Shown one piece after another: positions 6,116-12,400 of a stretch of DNA of 12,400 bases (position 1 is its first letter; every line of letters starts with the position of its first letter). This DNA is from Fidelibacterota bacterium (GTDB lineage: Bacteria > Fidelibacterota > UBA2242 > JAFGTP01). Location of the stretch: positions 1 to 12,400 of the forward strand of contig JAIPJV010000030.1 in NCBI GenBank assembly GCA_021734005.1. The letters are read 5' to 3'. The position numbers and the translations under genes are program-made. The notes beneath the pieces were generated by a model that did not search any database, was not told the DNA's origin, and saw nothing but the letters and a program-made list of their open reading frames with translations.

Positions 6116-7468
6116 ATGGCTGGAATTGGCAAATATTCATCAGTAGATGAATTCATGGACTATGTAAGGAAAAAAAATCCGGCTCAAGAAGAATTCCACC
6201 AGGCCGTGGAAGAAGTAATTGAATCCATTTGGGGATTTATGGAAGAAAATCCAATTTATTTTGGAGAAAATATTCTTGAAAGACTGGTTGAACCGGAAAG
6301 AGTTATCATGTTTCGGGTTCCCTGGCGTGATGACAACAATAATATTCATGTTAATCGTGGCTTTCGTGTTGAATTCAATTCAGCCATTGGCCCTTATAAA
6401 GGTGGACTCAGATTTCATCCATCTGTAAATTTAGGCGGATTAAAATTTCTCGGTTTTGAACAAACCTTTAAAAATAGTTTGACCTCCCTGCCTATGGGCG
6501 GAGGTAAAGGTGGTTCTGACTTTGATCCCAAAGGAAAGTCAGACAATGAAATCATGAATTTCTGCCAGAGTTTTATGCAGGAATTATATCGACACATCGG
6601 CCCTAATACTGATGTTCCGGCTGGTGATATTGGCGTTGGTGGCAAAGAGATCGGTTATTTGTTTGGAATGTACAAAAAATTGCGCAATGAATTCACCGGT
6701 GTACTGACTGGAAAAGGCATCAACTGGGGCGGTAGTTTAATTCGACCTGAAGCCACAGGTTTTGGTGCCATCTATTTTGTCAAAGAGATGCTAAGTATGA
6801 TGAACGAAGATATCGCTGGAAAAGTTATCTCAGTATCAGGTTTTGGTAATGTTGCCTGGGGTGCTGTTTTAAAAGCAACTCAATTGGGCGCCAAAGTAGT
6901 CACCCTTTCCGGTCCTGATGGATATATTTACGATCCCGACGGTGTAAAAGGCAAAAAAATTGACTATATGCTGGAATTACGAGCAACCAATAATGATATT
7001 GTCGAACCCTATGCTAAAAAATATGATGTGGATTTCTTCCCTGGTAAACGACCATGGGAACGGGATGTTGATATTGCAATCCCAAGTGCTATTCAGAATG
7101 AATTGAATGGTGAAGATGCCCAAAATCTAATTGATAATGATGTCACTCTTGTTGCTGAAGCTTCCAATATGGGATGCACAAAAGAAGCCGTTGATCTGTT
7201 CCACGAAAATGAAATACCCTTTGGTCCGGGAAAAGCTGTAAATGCCGGCGGTGTTGCAGTTTCCGGTCTGGAAATGTCACAAAACTCCATGAAATTAAAC
7301 TGGACTGAAGAAGAGGTTGACGAAAAGCTTCATAACATTATGAAAAACATCCACAAAACATGTGTAGAACATGGAAAAGACGGCGACTATACCAACTATG
7401 TAAAGGGTGCAAACATAGGTGGTTTTATTAAAGTTGCCGATTCTATGATAGACCAGGGCGTGGTCTAG
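6116..7468 (+). CDS. gdhA: Glutamate dehydrogenase, hexameric class
   Basis: Interconverts glutamate with 2-oxoglutarate plus ammonia using NAD(P), in the cytoplasm. At 450 residues it has the length of the E. coli/Clostridium symbiosum hexameric family and is collinear with it. Conserved parts are GPYKGGLRFHPSVN, LPMGGGKGGSDFDPKGK, DVPAGDIGVGGKEIG, GGSLIRPEATGFG and KAVNAGGVAVSGLEMSQN. Active-site residues Lys95, Lys119, Lys131 and Asp171 each sit 6 positions after their C. symbiosum equivalents (89, 113, 125, 165). The dinucleotide fold has SGFGNVAWG (241-249) and LSGPDGYIYDPDG (264-276), which resembles the NAD-dependent C. symbiosum enzyme more than the NADP-dependent E. coli one, so cofactor choice is open. 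The ATG at 6116 follows AAAGGAGGTC with a 5-base gap. Single-gene unit, divergent from the stn operon, with its own terminator. Confidence 0.96.
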   Translation: MAGIGKYSSVDEFMDYVRKKNPAQEEFHQAVEEVIESIWGFMEENPIYFGENILERLVEPERVIMFRVPWRDDNNNIHVNRGFRVEFNSAIGPYKGGLRFHPSVNLGGLKFLGFEQTFKNSLTSLPMGGGKGGSDFDPKGKSDNEIMNFCQSFMQELYRHIGPNTDVPAGDIGVGGKEIGYLFGMYKKLRNEFTGVLTGKGINWGGSLIRPEATGFGAIYFVKEMLSMMNEDIAGKVISVSGFGNVAWGAVLKATQLGAKVVTLSGPDGYIYDPDGVKGKKIDYMLELRATNNDIVEPYAKKYDVDFFPGKRPWERDVDIAIPSAIQNELNGEDAQNLIDNDVTLVAEASNMGCTKEAVDLFHENEIPFGPGKAVNAGGVAVSGLEMSQNSMKLNWTEEEVDEKLHNIMKNIHKTCVEHGKDGDYTNYVKGANIGGFIKVADSMIDQGVV

Positions 7469-7499
7469 AGTTTTTACTCCATCGCTTTCGGATTTTCCG

Positions 7500-7543
7500 A
7501 TATGAAAGGCCGCTTGCTTCGGTAAGCGGCCCTTTCATATTTT
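7500..7543 (+). terminator. Rho-independent terminator of gdhA
   Basis: A long stem (ATGAAAGGCCGCTTGC pairing with GTAAGCGGCCCTTTCAT, one bulged C and one G-T pair) closes on a TTCG tetraloop at 7518-7521 and runs into TTTT at 7540-7543. It lies about 32 bases after the gdhA stop. The - strand has no T-run after the stem, so it probably serves gdhA only. No separate terminator was found for the leftward operon ending at 7686. Confidence 0.92.
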
Positions 7544-7685
7544 AGAGTAGATTATTAGCGATCAATTTAGTATAATTAGCACAAAATTGCGTTTCGAATT
7601 ATATATTTTCAGTAAAGATTTATTTTTATGGAATGCTTAAATTAAATGATAAATAAATAGAAATTTTATATTGCTTAATGACAAT

Positions 7686-8624
7686 TTATAGTTCCAGGAA
7701 CTTATCCCAATCATCATAAATAACGTCCTGATAGCCCCGCTTTTCAATGAACTCCAGATTATCGACTTTATCGGAATTAAGTTCAAGAATCGGAATCAGA
7801 TCATTTTCATCCATTTCCAGCTCATAATGGCGCAATTGATCAATTACCCAGCGAAAATTTTTATTTTTTGAAACATGGAGCAAAGGAGGGGCTATTCTAG
7901 CATCCTCCCGCAAAAAGGCGATTGGAATTTGCCCTGTTACAAAAGGAAGATCAATCAAAGAAAGCGGAGGAATTGAGATGATCAAAGGATTGTCAATAAG
8001 GTTGGAAAAAATATCGACAAAATATTTATAGATAACATTAATTCGCCAATCCATCCAGTAGCGAAAATTGTTCTCTACTTGCTGAGGTTCTGTTACCAAT
8101 TCATCAATATATTCTGAAAATTCACCCAAACAAAAAGGACAGTAACAAAAGGGAGGATGGCTATTCTGAATATCGAGATTGTTTTCCATCCAATTAAAAG
8201 GGAATCCCATTTCAGAGATTAAAAGAGCAACCGATTCAGGAACTGTTTCCAGGAGACTTAAAATTCTTTCGATTCTTTTTTCCGCAAGGGGATTATTAGG
8301 GCAAATAGGATAATAATTTTTCTCTTGAGCAGGATAGTAAGGGCTGTTGTTGAATTTAACCGGAGCAGAAAAATTTTGGTGTTTCCAGACATACCAGGAT
8401 TCAAAAATGTTAAATTCCAGGGTAAGATCAAGATCCTGCTCTCTGGCTAGATAGGCTAACTCATCAACTGGAAAAAATTCACATTCCCCATTTAAATCCG
8501 AAATAAAAGGGCGGGCAGCCGGAATTACAACACCCGAAAATCCAGCCCTTTTAATTCGTTTAAAAGTATTCTGTAAATCCTTTTTATTAAAATTTTGTAT
8601 ATTATACCGGATATGTTTAGACAT
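7686..8624 (-). CDS. Unrecognised TIM-barrel-like protein (glycoside-hydrolase-like fold)
   Basis: I do not recognise a named family. The 312-residue protein has no signal peptide or membrane segment, so it is probably cytoplasmic. Alternating strand/helix stretches suggest a (beta/alpha)8 barrel: RAGFSGVVIPA (26-36), DLTLEFNIFES (66-76), YYPICPNNPLAEKRIERIL (104-122), VALLISEMG (132-140). The CPNNP segment and a Cys-rich FCYCPFCLGEF (159-169; Cys160, 162, 165) followed by a helix are features I associate with uncharacterised glycosidase-like TIM barrels. Glu138 at a strand end could be catalytic, but this is inference. The frame is open to an ATG at 8636; I prefer the ATG at 8624 because GGAAG lies 4 bases before it and the upstream ATG has no ribosome site. 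It is last in the rsmI operon, 15 bases after the membrane-protein gene. Confidence 0.75.
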   Translation of the reverse strand: MSKHIRYNIQNFNKKDLQNTFKRIKRAGFSGVVIPAARPFISDLNGECEFFPVDELAYLAREQDLDLTLEFNIFESWYVWKHQNFSAPVKFNNSPYYPAQEKNYYPICPNNPLAEKRIERILSLLETVPESVALLISEMGFPFNWMENNLDIQNSHPPFCYCPFCLGEFSEYIDELVTEPQQVENNFRYWMDWRINVIYKYFVDIFSNLIDNPLIISIPPLSLIDLPFVTGQIPIAFLREDARIAPPLLHVSKNKNFRWVIDQLRHYELEMDENDLIPILELNSDKVDNLEFIEKRGYQDVIYDDWDKFLEL

Positions 8625-8639
8625 TCGAACTTCCATAAA

Positions 8640-9014
8640 TTATAAAACTGGTAATCCTGAGACCAGCAAGCCCAGGCCAGCCAGCAATGTTATAAAACTC
8701 ATTTTACGCAAACTATTGCTCTGAATATGAACAAGCGCAGTTAACAATTTTTCCTTTCTACCTGAAAACAAAACATACAAAATGCCATCAACGAAAAGCA
8801 AAATTCCAATTATCAGAGGAATCAAGCTATAATCAGCCTCACCTTTGAAATACAAAATTCCCAGAGCCATAGCAATCTCCACTACGCCATACACCATGAT
8901 CAAATTTTTATTAATCAACTGAACCATTAACGTTTTCACCAAAAGCGGTTTAAAAGCCAGCAAGGCTGAGCTAATTAAAAGGATAGTGCTAACCAAAATA
9001 TAGACAAAAATCAT
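8640..9014 (-). CDS. Small four-helix integral membrane protein of unknown function
   Basis: This 124-residue protein is almost wholly hydrophobic. Predicted membrane segments lie at about 2-22 (FVYILVSTILLISSALLAF), 35-56, 62-83 and 105-124, with a basic loop (SGRKEKLLTALVHIQSNSLRK, about 84-104) between helices 3 and 4 and a second short basic stretch after helix 1. That pattern would place both ends on the same side of the membrane. No catalytic or metal-binding motif is visible, and the protein has no cysteine. The ATG at 9014 follows AAAGGG with a 7-base gap. It begins 12 bases after the DUF362 gene and ends 15 bases before the TIM-barrel gene, so the three are surely co-transcribed. I cannot assign a family. 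Confidence 0.8.
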   Translation of the reverse strand: MIFVYILVSTILLISSALLAFKPLLVKTLMVQLINKNLIMVYGVVEIAMALGILYFKGEADYSLIPLIIGILLFVDGILYVLFSGRKEKLLTALVHIQSNSLRKMSFITLLAGLGLLVSGLPVL

Positions 9015-9026
9015 ATTTTATCCCTT

Positions 9027-10193
9027 TTAATTATAAAAATAATCAACGATTTTTCTCAACAATGGCGTATCGATTTTAATTGCCATTTCAGGACAAATTT
9101 CCTGACAGCAGTAGCAGCGAATACAAGTATGATAATTATACTCCGGAATATCAGTGTTTTTTTCCCGGGATAATGATTTGGGATCAGTGGGACATTGTTC
9201 AATACATTCGCCACATTTTATGCATAATTGCTCATCTATAACCGGCTTTCTGGAAAGCCAATTTTTTAAAAATTTCATTCGCAGAATAGGATTCCGGGGC
9301 TTGAGCTCGTCTCCCATTCCCCTGTAAACATCGAAATCTTCTACAATGAAACTCTCAAGATCGTCACCAACCAATTCGATATTATCAAAATCTATATTTC
9401 CGAGTCCCATTTCTTTTCCAATTGAATTGCTGGCAACTTTTGAAGGCTTCAGATTTATTATGCTGGAAAAGACAGTGTCAAGGGCAACTGGATCGCGGGA
9501 AAATAAAAGCACATTTGTCGGCCGCATTTTTCCGGCGTTGGGGCCATCGCCCTCCATTCCCATAATACCGTCCATAATATGCAGATCAGGTTTCAGAAGC
9601 AGACAGAGCTCAACCAGCATCCTGGAAAAATCGGGAGTCAATGGCAATTTTAAATGAAACTCAGGTTTTTCTAATCCTGAAACACAACCAAATACATTTT
9701 TGACTGCACCCGTGATTCTGGTCAGATTGTGGGTTTTTAATTTGGAAACATTGATCAGAGTATCAGATTTGAGAACCTGATTGGCGATCTTAAATTTTCT
9801 GGTTTGCTGATCATCTTTGTAAAAAACATATTCACCATCTTCGAAACTGACGAATTCAAAACCAAGTTCATCAGCAACCTGCATCAATCCAGCAGTAGTA
9901 GCAATTTTTTCAGGATTGCCTTTTGGTGGCGAATCGCCAAATTTGACATTATTGCTGGCCTGAAGAGCCGCCTTTGCTACAGCCCGAAATACAGCAGGAT
10001 GAGTAGTCACGCCTTCCTCAGGTGTATGTCCGCTCAGTAAATTGGGTTTGAGCAGAACATAATCATCGGAATCAATAAATTCCTGAATTCCACCTAAAAG
10101 TTGGAGGCCTTCATTAACTGCAGATTCAACCTGATCGGTATCATAGGATTCGCATCTAACCAAGGCTACTTTCGATTTTTTATTCTGTTTCAT
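9027..10193 (-). CDS. DUF362 domain protein with C-terminal two-cluster [4Fe-4S] ferredoxin
   Basis: The 388-residue protein has an N-terminal DUF362 domain (about 8-285) and a ferredoxin domain. DUF362 signs are VLLKPNLL (47-54), GVTTHP (61-66), the LINVSKLKTHNLTRITGAVKN region (146-166), IMDGIMGMEGDGPNAG (206-221) and SRDPVALDT (232-240). Cys324, 327, 330, 334 and Cys357, 360, 363, 367 form two CxxCxxCxxxCP cluster motifs; the second has an extra Cys362. No signal peptide is seen, so it is cytoplasmic. DUF362 has no settled biochemical function; electron transfer is implied by the clusters only. A TTG at 10199 is possible, but I chose the ATG at 10193. The start lies inside the last codons of rsmI (14-base overlap), so translation is probably coupled. 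Confidence 0.88.
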   Translation of the reverse strand: MKQNKKSKVALVRCESYDTDQVESAVNEGLQLLGGIQEFIDSDDYVLLKPNLLSGHTPEEGVTTHPAVFRAVAKAALQASNNVKFGDSPPKGNPEKIATTAGLMQVADELGFEFVSFEDGEYVFYKDDQQTRKFKIANQVLKSDTLINVSKLKTHNLTRITGAVKNVFGCVSGLEKPEFHLKLPLTPDFSRMLVELCLLLKPDLHIMDGIMGMEGDGPNAGKMRPTNVLLFSRDPVALDTVFSSIINLKPSKVASNSIGKEMGLGNIDFDNIELVGDDLESFIVEDFDVYRGMGDELKPRNPILRMKFLKNWLSRKPVIDEQLCIKCGECIEQCPTDPKSLSREKNTDIPEYNYHTCIRCYCCQEICPEMAIKIDTPLLRKIVDYFYN

Positions 10194-10896
10194 TTTCAAC
10201 CATTTCTCTAGTTTTCATTTTTCGCCAGTTACCTTCTACAACAATCACAAATTCACCGCGGAGTTTATGGTTTTCAAAATATTCTCTGACCTGACTGGCA
10301 AATCCCCGGTGAAATTCTTCATGCATTTTGGTCATTTCACGGCCAACAACTACCCGCCTATCGCCTAGATATTTGATGATATCATTTAATGTTCTAATGA
10401 TCCGGTATTTGCTCTCAAAAATAATGATGGTTCTGGGATTTTTTTCTAATTTTTCAAAAGCTGTTTTCCTGCCTTTTTTCTTGGGTAAAAATCCTTCAAA
10501 AGTGAACCGGTCAGTTGGAAAACCGGAAGCCACAAGAGCTGTCATAACAGACGATGGCCCGGGAACAGGAACAATATCAATATTATTTTGTGTCGCTTTC
10601 TGCATCAAACGATACCCGGGATCACTGACAGTCGGGGTTCCAGCATCAGAAATAAGGGCAATATCCTGACCTGCGAGCAACTTTTCAATCAATTCAGAAG
10701 ATCGTTTTTCTTCATTTTGTTCATAGTAGCTGATCTGTTGAGTTTTAATATCATATTCTTTGAAAAGAATTCCGGAGTGCCGTGTATCTTCGGCAGCCAC
10801 CAGATCAACCTTTTTCAGAACCTCAACGGCTCGATATGTTATGTCTTTGAGATTGCCAATTGGAGTGGCAACCATGTATAGTTTACCTTTTTCCAT
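10180..10896 (-). CDS. rsmI: 16S rRNA (cytidine(1402)-2'-O)-methyltransferase RsmI
   Basis: Methylates the ribose of C1402 in the decoding centre of 16S rRNA using S-adenosylmethionine. All family landmarks are present: LYMVATPIGNLKDIT (6-20), AAEDTRHSG (34-42), ISDAGTPTVSDPGYR (82-96), VPGPSS (111-116), GFPTDRFTFEGFLPKKKGR (125-143), IIFESKYRI (158-166, usually FESPHR) and GREMTKMHEE (185-194). At 238 residues it is shorter than the 286-residue E. coli protein and appears to lack the C-terminal HTH-like extension, a common variant. The ATG at 10896 places the catalytic fold where the family expects it, although no ribosome site precedes it; a TATATT box lies only 7 bases upstream. First gene of a four-gene leftward operon. 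Confidence 0.95.
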   Translation of the reverse strand: MEKGKLYMVATPIGNLKDITYRAVEVLKKVDLVAAEDTRHSGILFKEYDIKTQQISYYEQNEEKRSSELIEKLLAGQDIALISDAGTPTVSDPGYRLMQKATQNNIDIVPVPGPSSVMTALVASGFPTDRFTFEGFLPKKKGRKTAFEKLEKNPRTIIIFESKYRIIRTLNDIIKYLGDRRVVVGREMTKMHEEFHRGFASQVREYFENHKLRGEFVIVVEGNWRKMKTREMVENETE

Positions 10897-10903
10897 AGGC
10901 TGT

Positions 10904-10909
10904 AATATA
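10904..10909 (-). promoter_or_regulatory. Possible -10 box immediately before rsmI
   Basis: The - strand reads TATATT, then 7 bases (ACAGCCT), then the rsmI ATG. A start site at the usual distance from this box would fall on or beside the A of the ATG, giving a leaderless or nearly leaderless mRNA, which would fit the missing ribosome site. No good -35 box is seen at 16-18 bases, so support is weak. Confidence 0.3.
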
Positions 10910-11090
10910 CAAAGTACAACTTCAAATTTCTAACTAATTTTTCTATCTTAGTCATTCCGAAAGGGAACAAATTAATTTTCAAATGATTCTGAGCCAAAAA
11001 TGTCCAATAAACTTTTTTTATTAATTTATCATCCTGGTTTCTACCAAATTTATTTAAACTCACCTCATTTATCCACAAAATTAAAATTTC

Positions 11091-11121
11091 AGGTGAAACT
11101 TTATTAAAAATGATTTCACCT
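11091..11121. repeat. 8-bp inverted repeat with 15-base spacing
   Basis: AGGTGAAA (11091-11098) is exactly complementary to TTTCACCT (11114-11121). It could be a repressor operator or a weak hairpin. It abuts the decayed octamer array and lies about 230 bases before the rightward start codon. Significance is uncertain in such AT-rich sequence. Confidence 0.35.
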
Positions 11122-11160
11122 ATCCAATCATCCTCCAATCCTACTATCCAGTCATCATAT
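11121..11160. repeat. Degenerate second copy of the octamer repeat
   Basis: Five 8-base units in phase (TATCCAAT, CATCCTCC, AATCCTAC, TATCCAGT, CATCATAT) keep the ATCC core in four of five and the AAT- or ACC-like tails of the array at 5438-5581. It looks like an eroded short array of the same family, again in a spacer between divergent genes. Confidence 0.55.
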
Positions 11161-11217
11161 TTTTATATTTAATTTTTAACTACATTTCCTTTAATCAATA
11201 TTATTAGCTTGACTAAT

Positions 11218-11246
11218 TTATCCCCTCTATTAAATGAACATATAAT
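11218..11246 (+). promoter_or_regulatory. Weak candidate promoter for the transglutaminase-like gene
   Basis: A perfect TATAAT (11241-11246) lies 106 bases before the start codon. The hexamer 17 bases upstream (TTATCC, 11218-11223) is a poor -35 match, and a better one (TTGACT, 11209-11214) is 26 bases away. AT-richness makes chance matches likely. Confidence 0.25.
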
Positions 11247-11351
11247 TATGGATAATTAGTTACCTTCCAATTTCTAGTTGTTTAATTGTAATTATTTTTT
11301 TACTTTCAAATGTTACTTTTCGCTTAAAACTTACCGACCAGGAGCCCTATA

Positions 11352-12400
11352 ATGAAAATATTTTTCAGGTTCTTATCCTTACTATTTTTAATGGTTATAT
11401 TAATCTTTCCGGCTTTAAAATGTAATACCAACAAGCATAAATCAGCCCAAAAATATCAGACCATTATCAAAAAAATGCCTGAAGTGTATAGGGAAGATGT
11501 TGAGTTTGCTATTCAAAGAGCGGACAGCAATTCTCCAGAAATAATAAAATTTCTTAAAAATATCAATAAAAAACATAGAAAATCAGCGGCTTTTCTGGTT
11601 GCAAATATGCCGGAAAGGGATTTGAAAAATCTAACAGCAGATTTTTTACAGGAGAACCTATCCTGGTCTTATAAAGCCCTGGATAAATCCAATTGGAGTG
11701 AAGAAATTCCTGATGATATTTTCCGGAATTATATTTTACCCTATGCTAATGTCAATGAACGGCGGGATAATTGGCGTCGGGATTTTCATAGCCGGTTTTA
11801 TCCACTTGTTAAAAATATAGAAAAACCGGGTGGAGCAGCAGTTGAACTAAATAAGCGAATCTGGGATATGATTGGTGTTCATTATACAACAGACCGTCCT
11901 AAACCGGATCAAAGTCCTTATGAATCAATTGAGGCTCAGGGTGCGACTTGCACCGGCCTCTCGATTTTACTAATTGATGCCTGTCGTTCGGTTGGAATTC
12001 CAGCCCGCTTTGTTGGGGTTCCTGAATGGGTTTATGTAAGAGGCAATCACTCCTGGGTTGAAGTCTGGGACCAGGGCTGGCATTATTTAGGGGCAGGCGA
12101 ACCTGGTCCTCTCAATAAAAGCTGGTTCACAGAACGCGCTCAACACGCCCGGGTTAATGATTCTTTGCACAGTATTTATGCAGTTTCCTTTCAGAAAACA
12201 GATATAAGTTTTCCCTGCGTTTGGGATTCCGATATTAAATATGTTTCTGCTCATAATATAACTCATAGATATGCAAAAGAGCCATCGGAAAGTGATGAAA
12301 TAACGCTATCAATTCGCATTTTTTCCAATAATAAAAGAATCTCTCTGCCCGTGAAATTGTATTACAAAAATAAATTGCTGGCTAAAGGAACCAGTCCCGG
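11352..12400 (+). CDS. Exported transglutaminase-like (cysteine protease fold) protein, 3'-truncated by window edge
   Basis: The open frame runs from ATG 11352 off the window end with 349 complete codons and no stop. AGGAG (11340-11344) precedes the start with a 7-base gap. Residues 1-22 form an export signal or membrane anchor (MKIFFRFLSLLFLMVILIFP). A transglutaminase-like core follows at about 190-250: GATCTGLSILLIDACRSVGIPARFVG with probable nucleophile Cys200, then NHSWVEVWDQGWHYLGAGEPGPLN with His233 and an acidic third residue (perhaps Asp240 or Glu250). The upstream ANVNERRDNWRRDF (132-145) and the GAxEP...WF pattern match, from memory, secreted transglutaminase-superfamily proteins of Bacteroidetes-like bacteria. 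Most likely a periplasmic or surface peptidase/amidase; the substrate is unknown. Cys24 after the hydrophobic stretch is preceded by Lys, so it is not a normal lipobox. The C-terminal part (315 on) looks beta-rich. Confidence 0.85.
   Translation, partial: MKIFFRFLSLLFLMVILIFPALKCNTNKHKSAQKYQTIIKKMPEVYREDVEFAIQRADSNSPEIIKFLKNINKKHRKSAAFLVANMPERDLKNLTADFLQENLSWSYKALDKSNWSEEIPDDIFRNYILPYANVNERRDNWRRDFHSRFYPLVKNIEKPGGAAVELNKRIWDMIGVHYTTDRPKPDQSPYESIEAQGATCTGLSILLIDACRSVGIPARFVGVPEWVYVRGNHSWVEVWDQGWHYLGAGEPGPLNKSWFTERAQHARVNDSLHSIYAVSFQKTDISFPCVWDSDIKYVSAHNITHRYAKEPSESDEITLSIRIFSNNKRISLPVKLYYKNKLLAKGTSP

Larger units (their letters stand above)
10897..11351. other. 455-base AT-rich divergent spacer
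   Basis: No gene is supported here. A - strand frame over 10839-11138 begins in the spacer and runs into rsmI, without a ribosome site or recognisable motifs. The spacer holds an inverted repeat AGGTGAAA/TTTCACCT (11091-11098 and 11114-11121), a decayed octamer array (11121-11160) and a TATAAT hexamer at 11241-11246 that might drive the rightward gene. Confidence 0.7.

Noticed and set aside
10951..10967. GTCATTCCGAAAGGG-like segment as a copy of the motif inside the MITE-like element
   Set aside because: Only the first eight or so bases agree with the motif at 5807-5831; too short to claim a relationship.
10839..11138. 99-codon - strand open frame upstream of and overlapping rsmI
   Set aside because: Overlaps the rsmI start in another frame, has no ribosome site or motif, and lies in AT-rich spacer sequence.
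1..12400. tRNA, rRNA or riboswitch
   Set aside because: Reading both strands of the spacers, I saw no cloverleaf, rRNA-like core or known aptamer pattern; a covariance-model scan was not possible.

Overview
The window is a low-GC bacterial chromosome segment (AT-rich spacers, strong AAGGAGG-type ribosome binding sites before several genes). Gene content points to a strict anaerobe that ferments sugars and/or amino acids: a three-gene iron-sulfur/flavin electron-transfer complex, an E. coli-type glutamate dehydrogenase, a ROK sugar kinase and a DUF362 ferredoxin-like protein. No gene fixes the phylum. The secreted transglutaminase-like protein and the TAnnTTTG-like box before gdhA would suit a Gram-negative anaerobe of the FCB group (for example a Cloacimonadota-like lineage), but this is a guess.

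Layout. (1) 1-872, + strand: 3' part of a ROK family sugar kinase, cut by the window edge. It converges on the next operon and shares a GC-rich hairpin terminator with it (935-966). (2) 991-5198, - strand: a compact three-gene operon (NuoE-like, NuoF-like, NfnB/GltD-like with extra ferredoxin domains). The gene order and domains match the Sporomusa-type electron-bifurcating transhydrogenase StnABC. (3) 5199-6115: a 917-base spacer between the divergent stn operon and gdhA. It holds a hairpin, 18 units of an 8-base repeat on a strand with no G for 180 bases, a 150-base MITE-like element with perfect 26-base terminal inverted repeats, and the gdhA promoter region. (4) 6116-7468, + strand: gdhA followed by a strong UUCG-loop terminator. 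(5) 7686-10896, - strand: four tightly packed genes: rsmI (16S rRNA methyltransferase), a DUF362 protein with two [4Fe-4S] motifs, a small four-helix membrane protein, and an unrecognised TIM-barrel-like protein. (6) 10897-11351: AT-rich spacer with a decayed copy of the same 8-base repeat. (7) 11352-12400, + strand: 5' part of an exported transglutaminase-like protein, cut by the window edge.

How they may work together: glutamate dehydrogenase couples 2-oxoglutarate/glutamate to an NAD(P)H pool, and an Stn-type complex would interconvert NADH, NADPH and reduced ferredoxin. The two divergent units would then form a redox-balancing neighbourhood. The link is inferred from adjacency and family knowledge only. 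The least explained parts are the octamer arrays, the MITE-like element and the DUF362/membrane/TIM-barrel trio behind rsmI.
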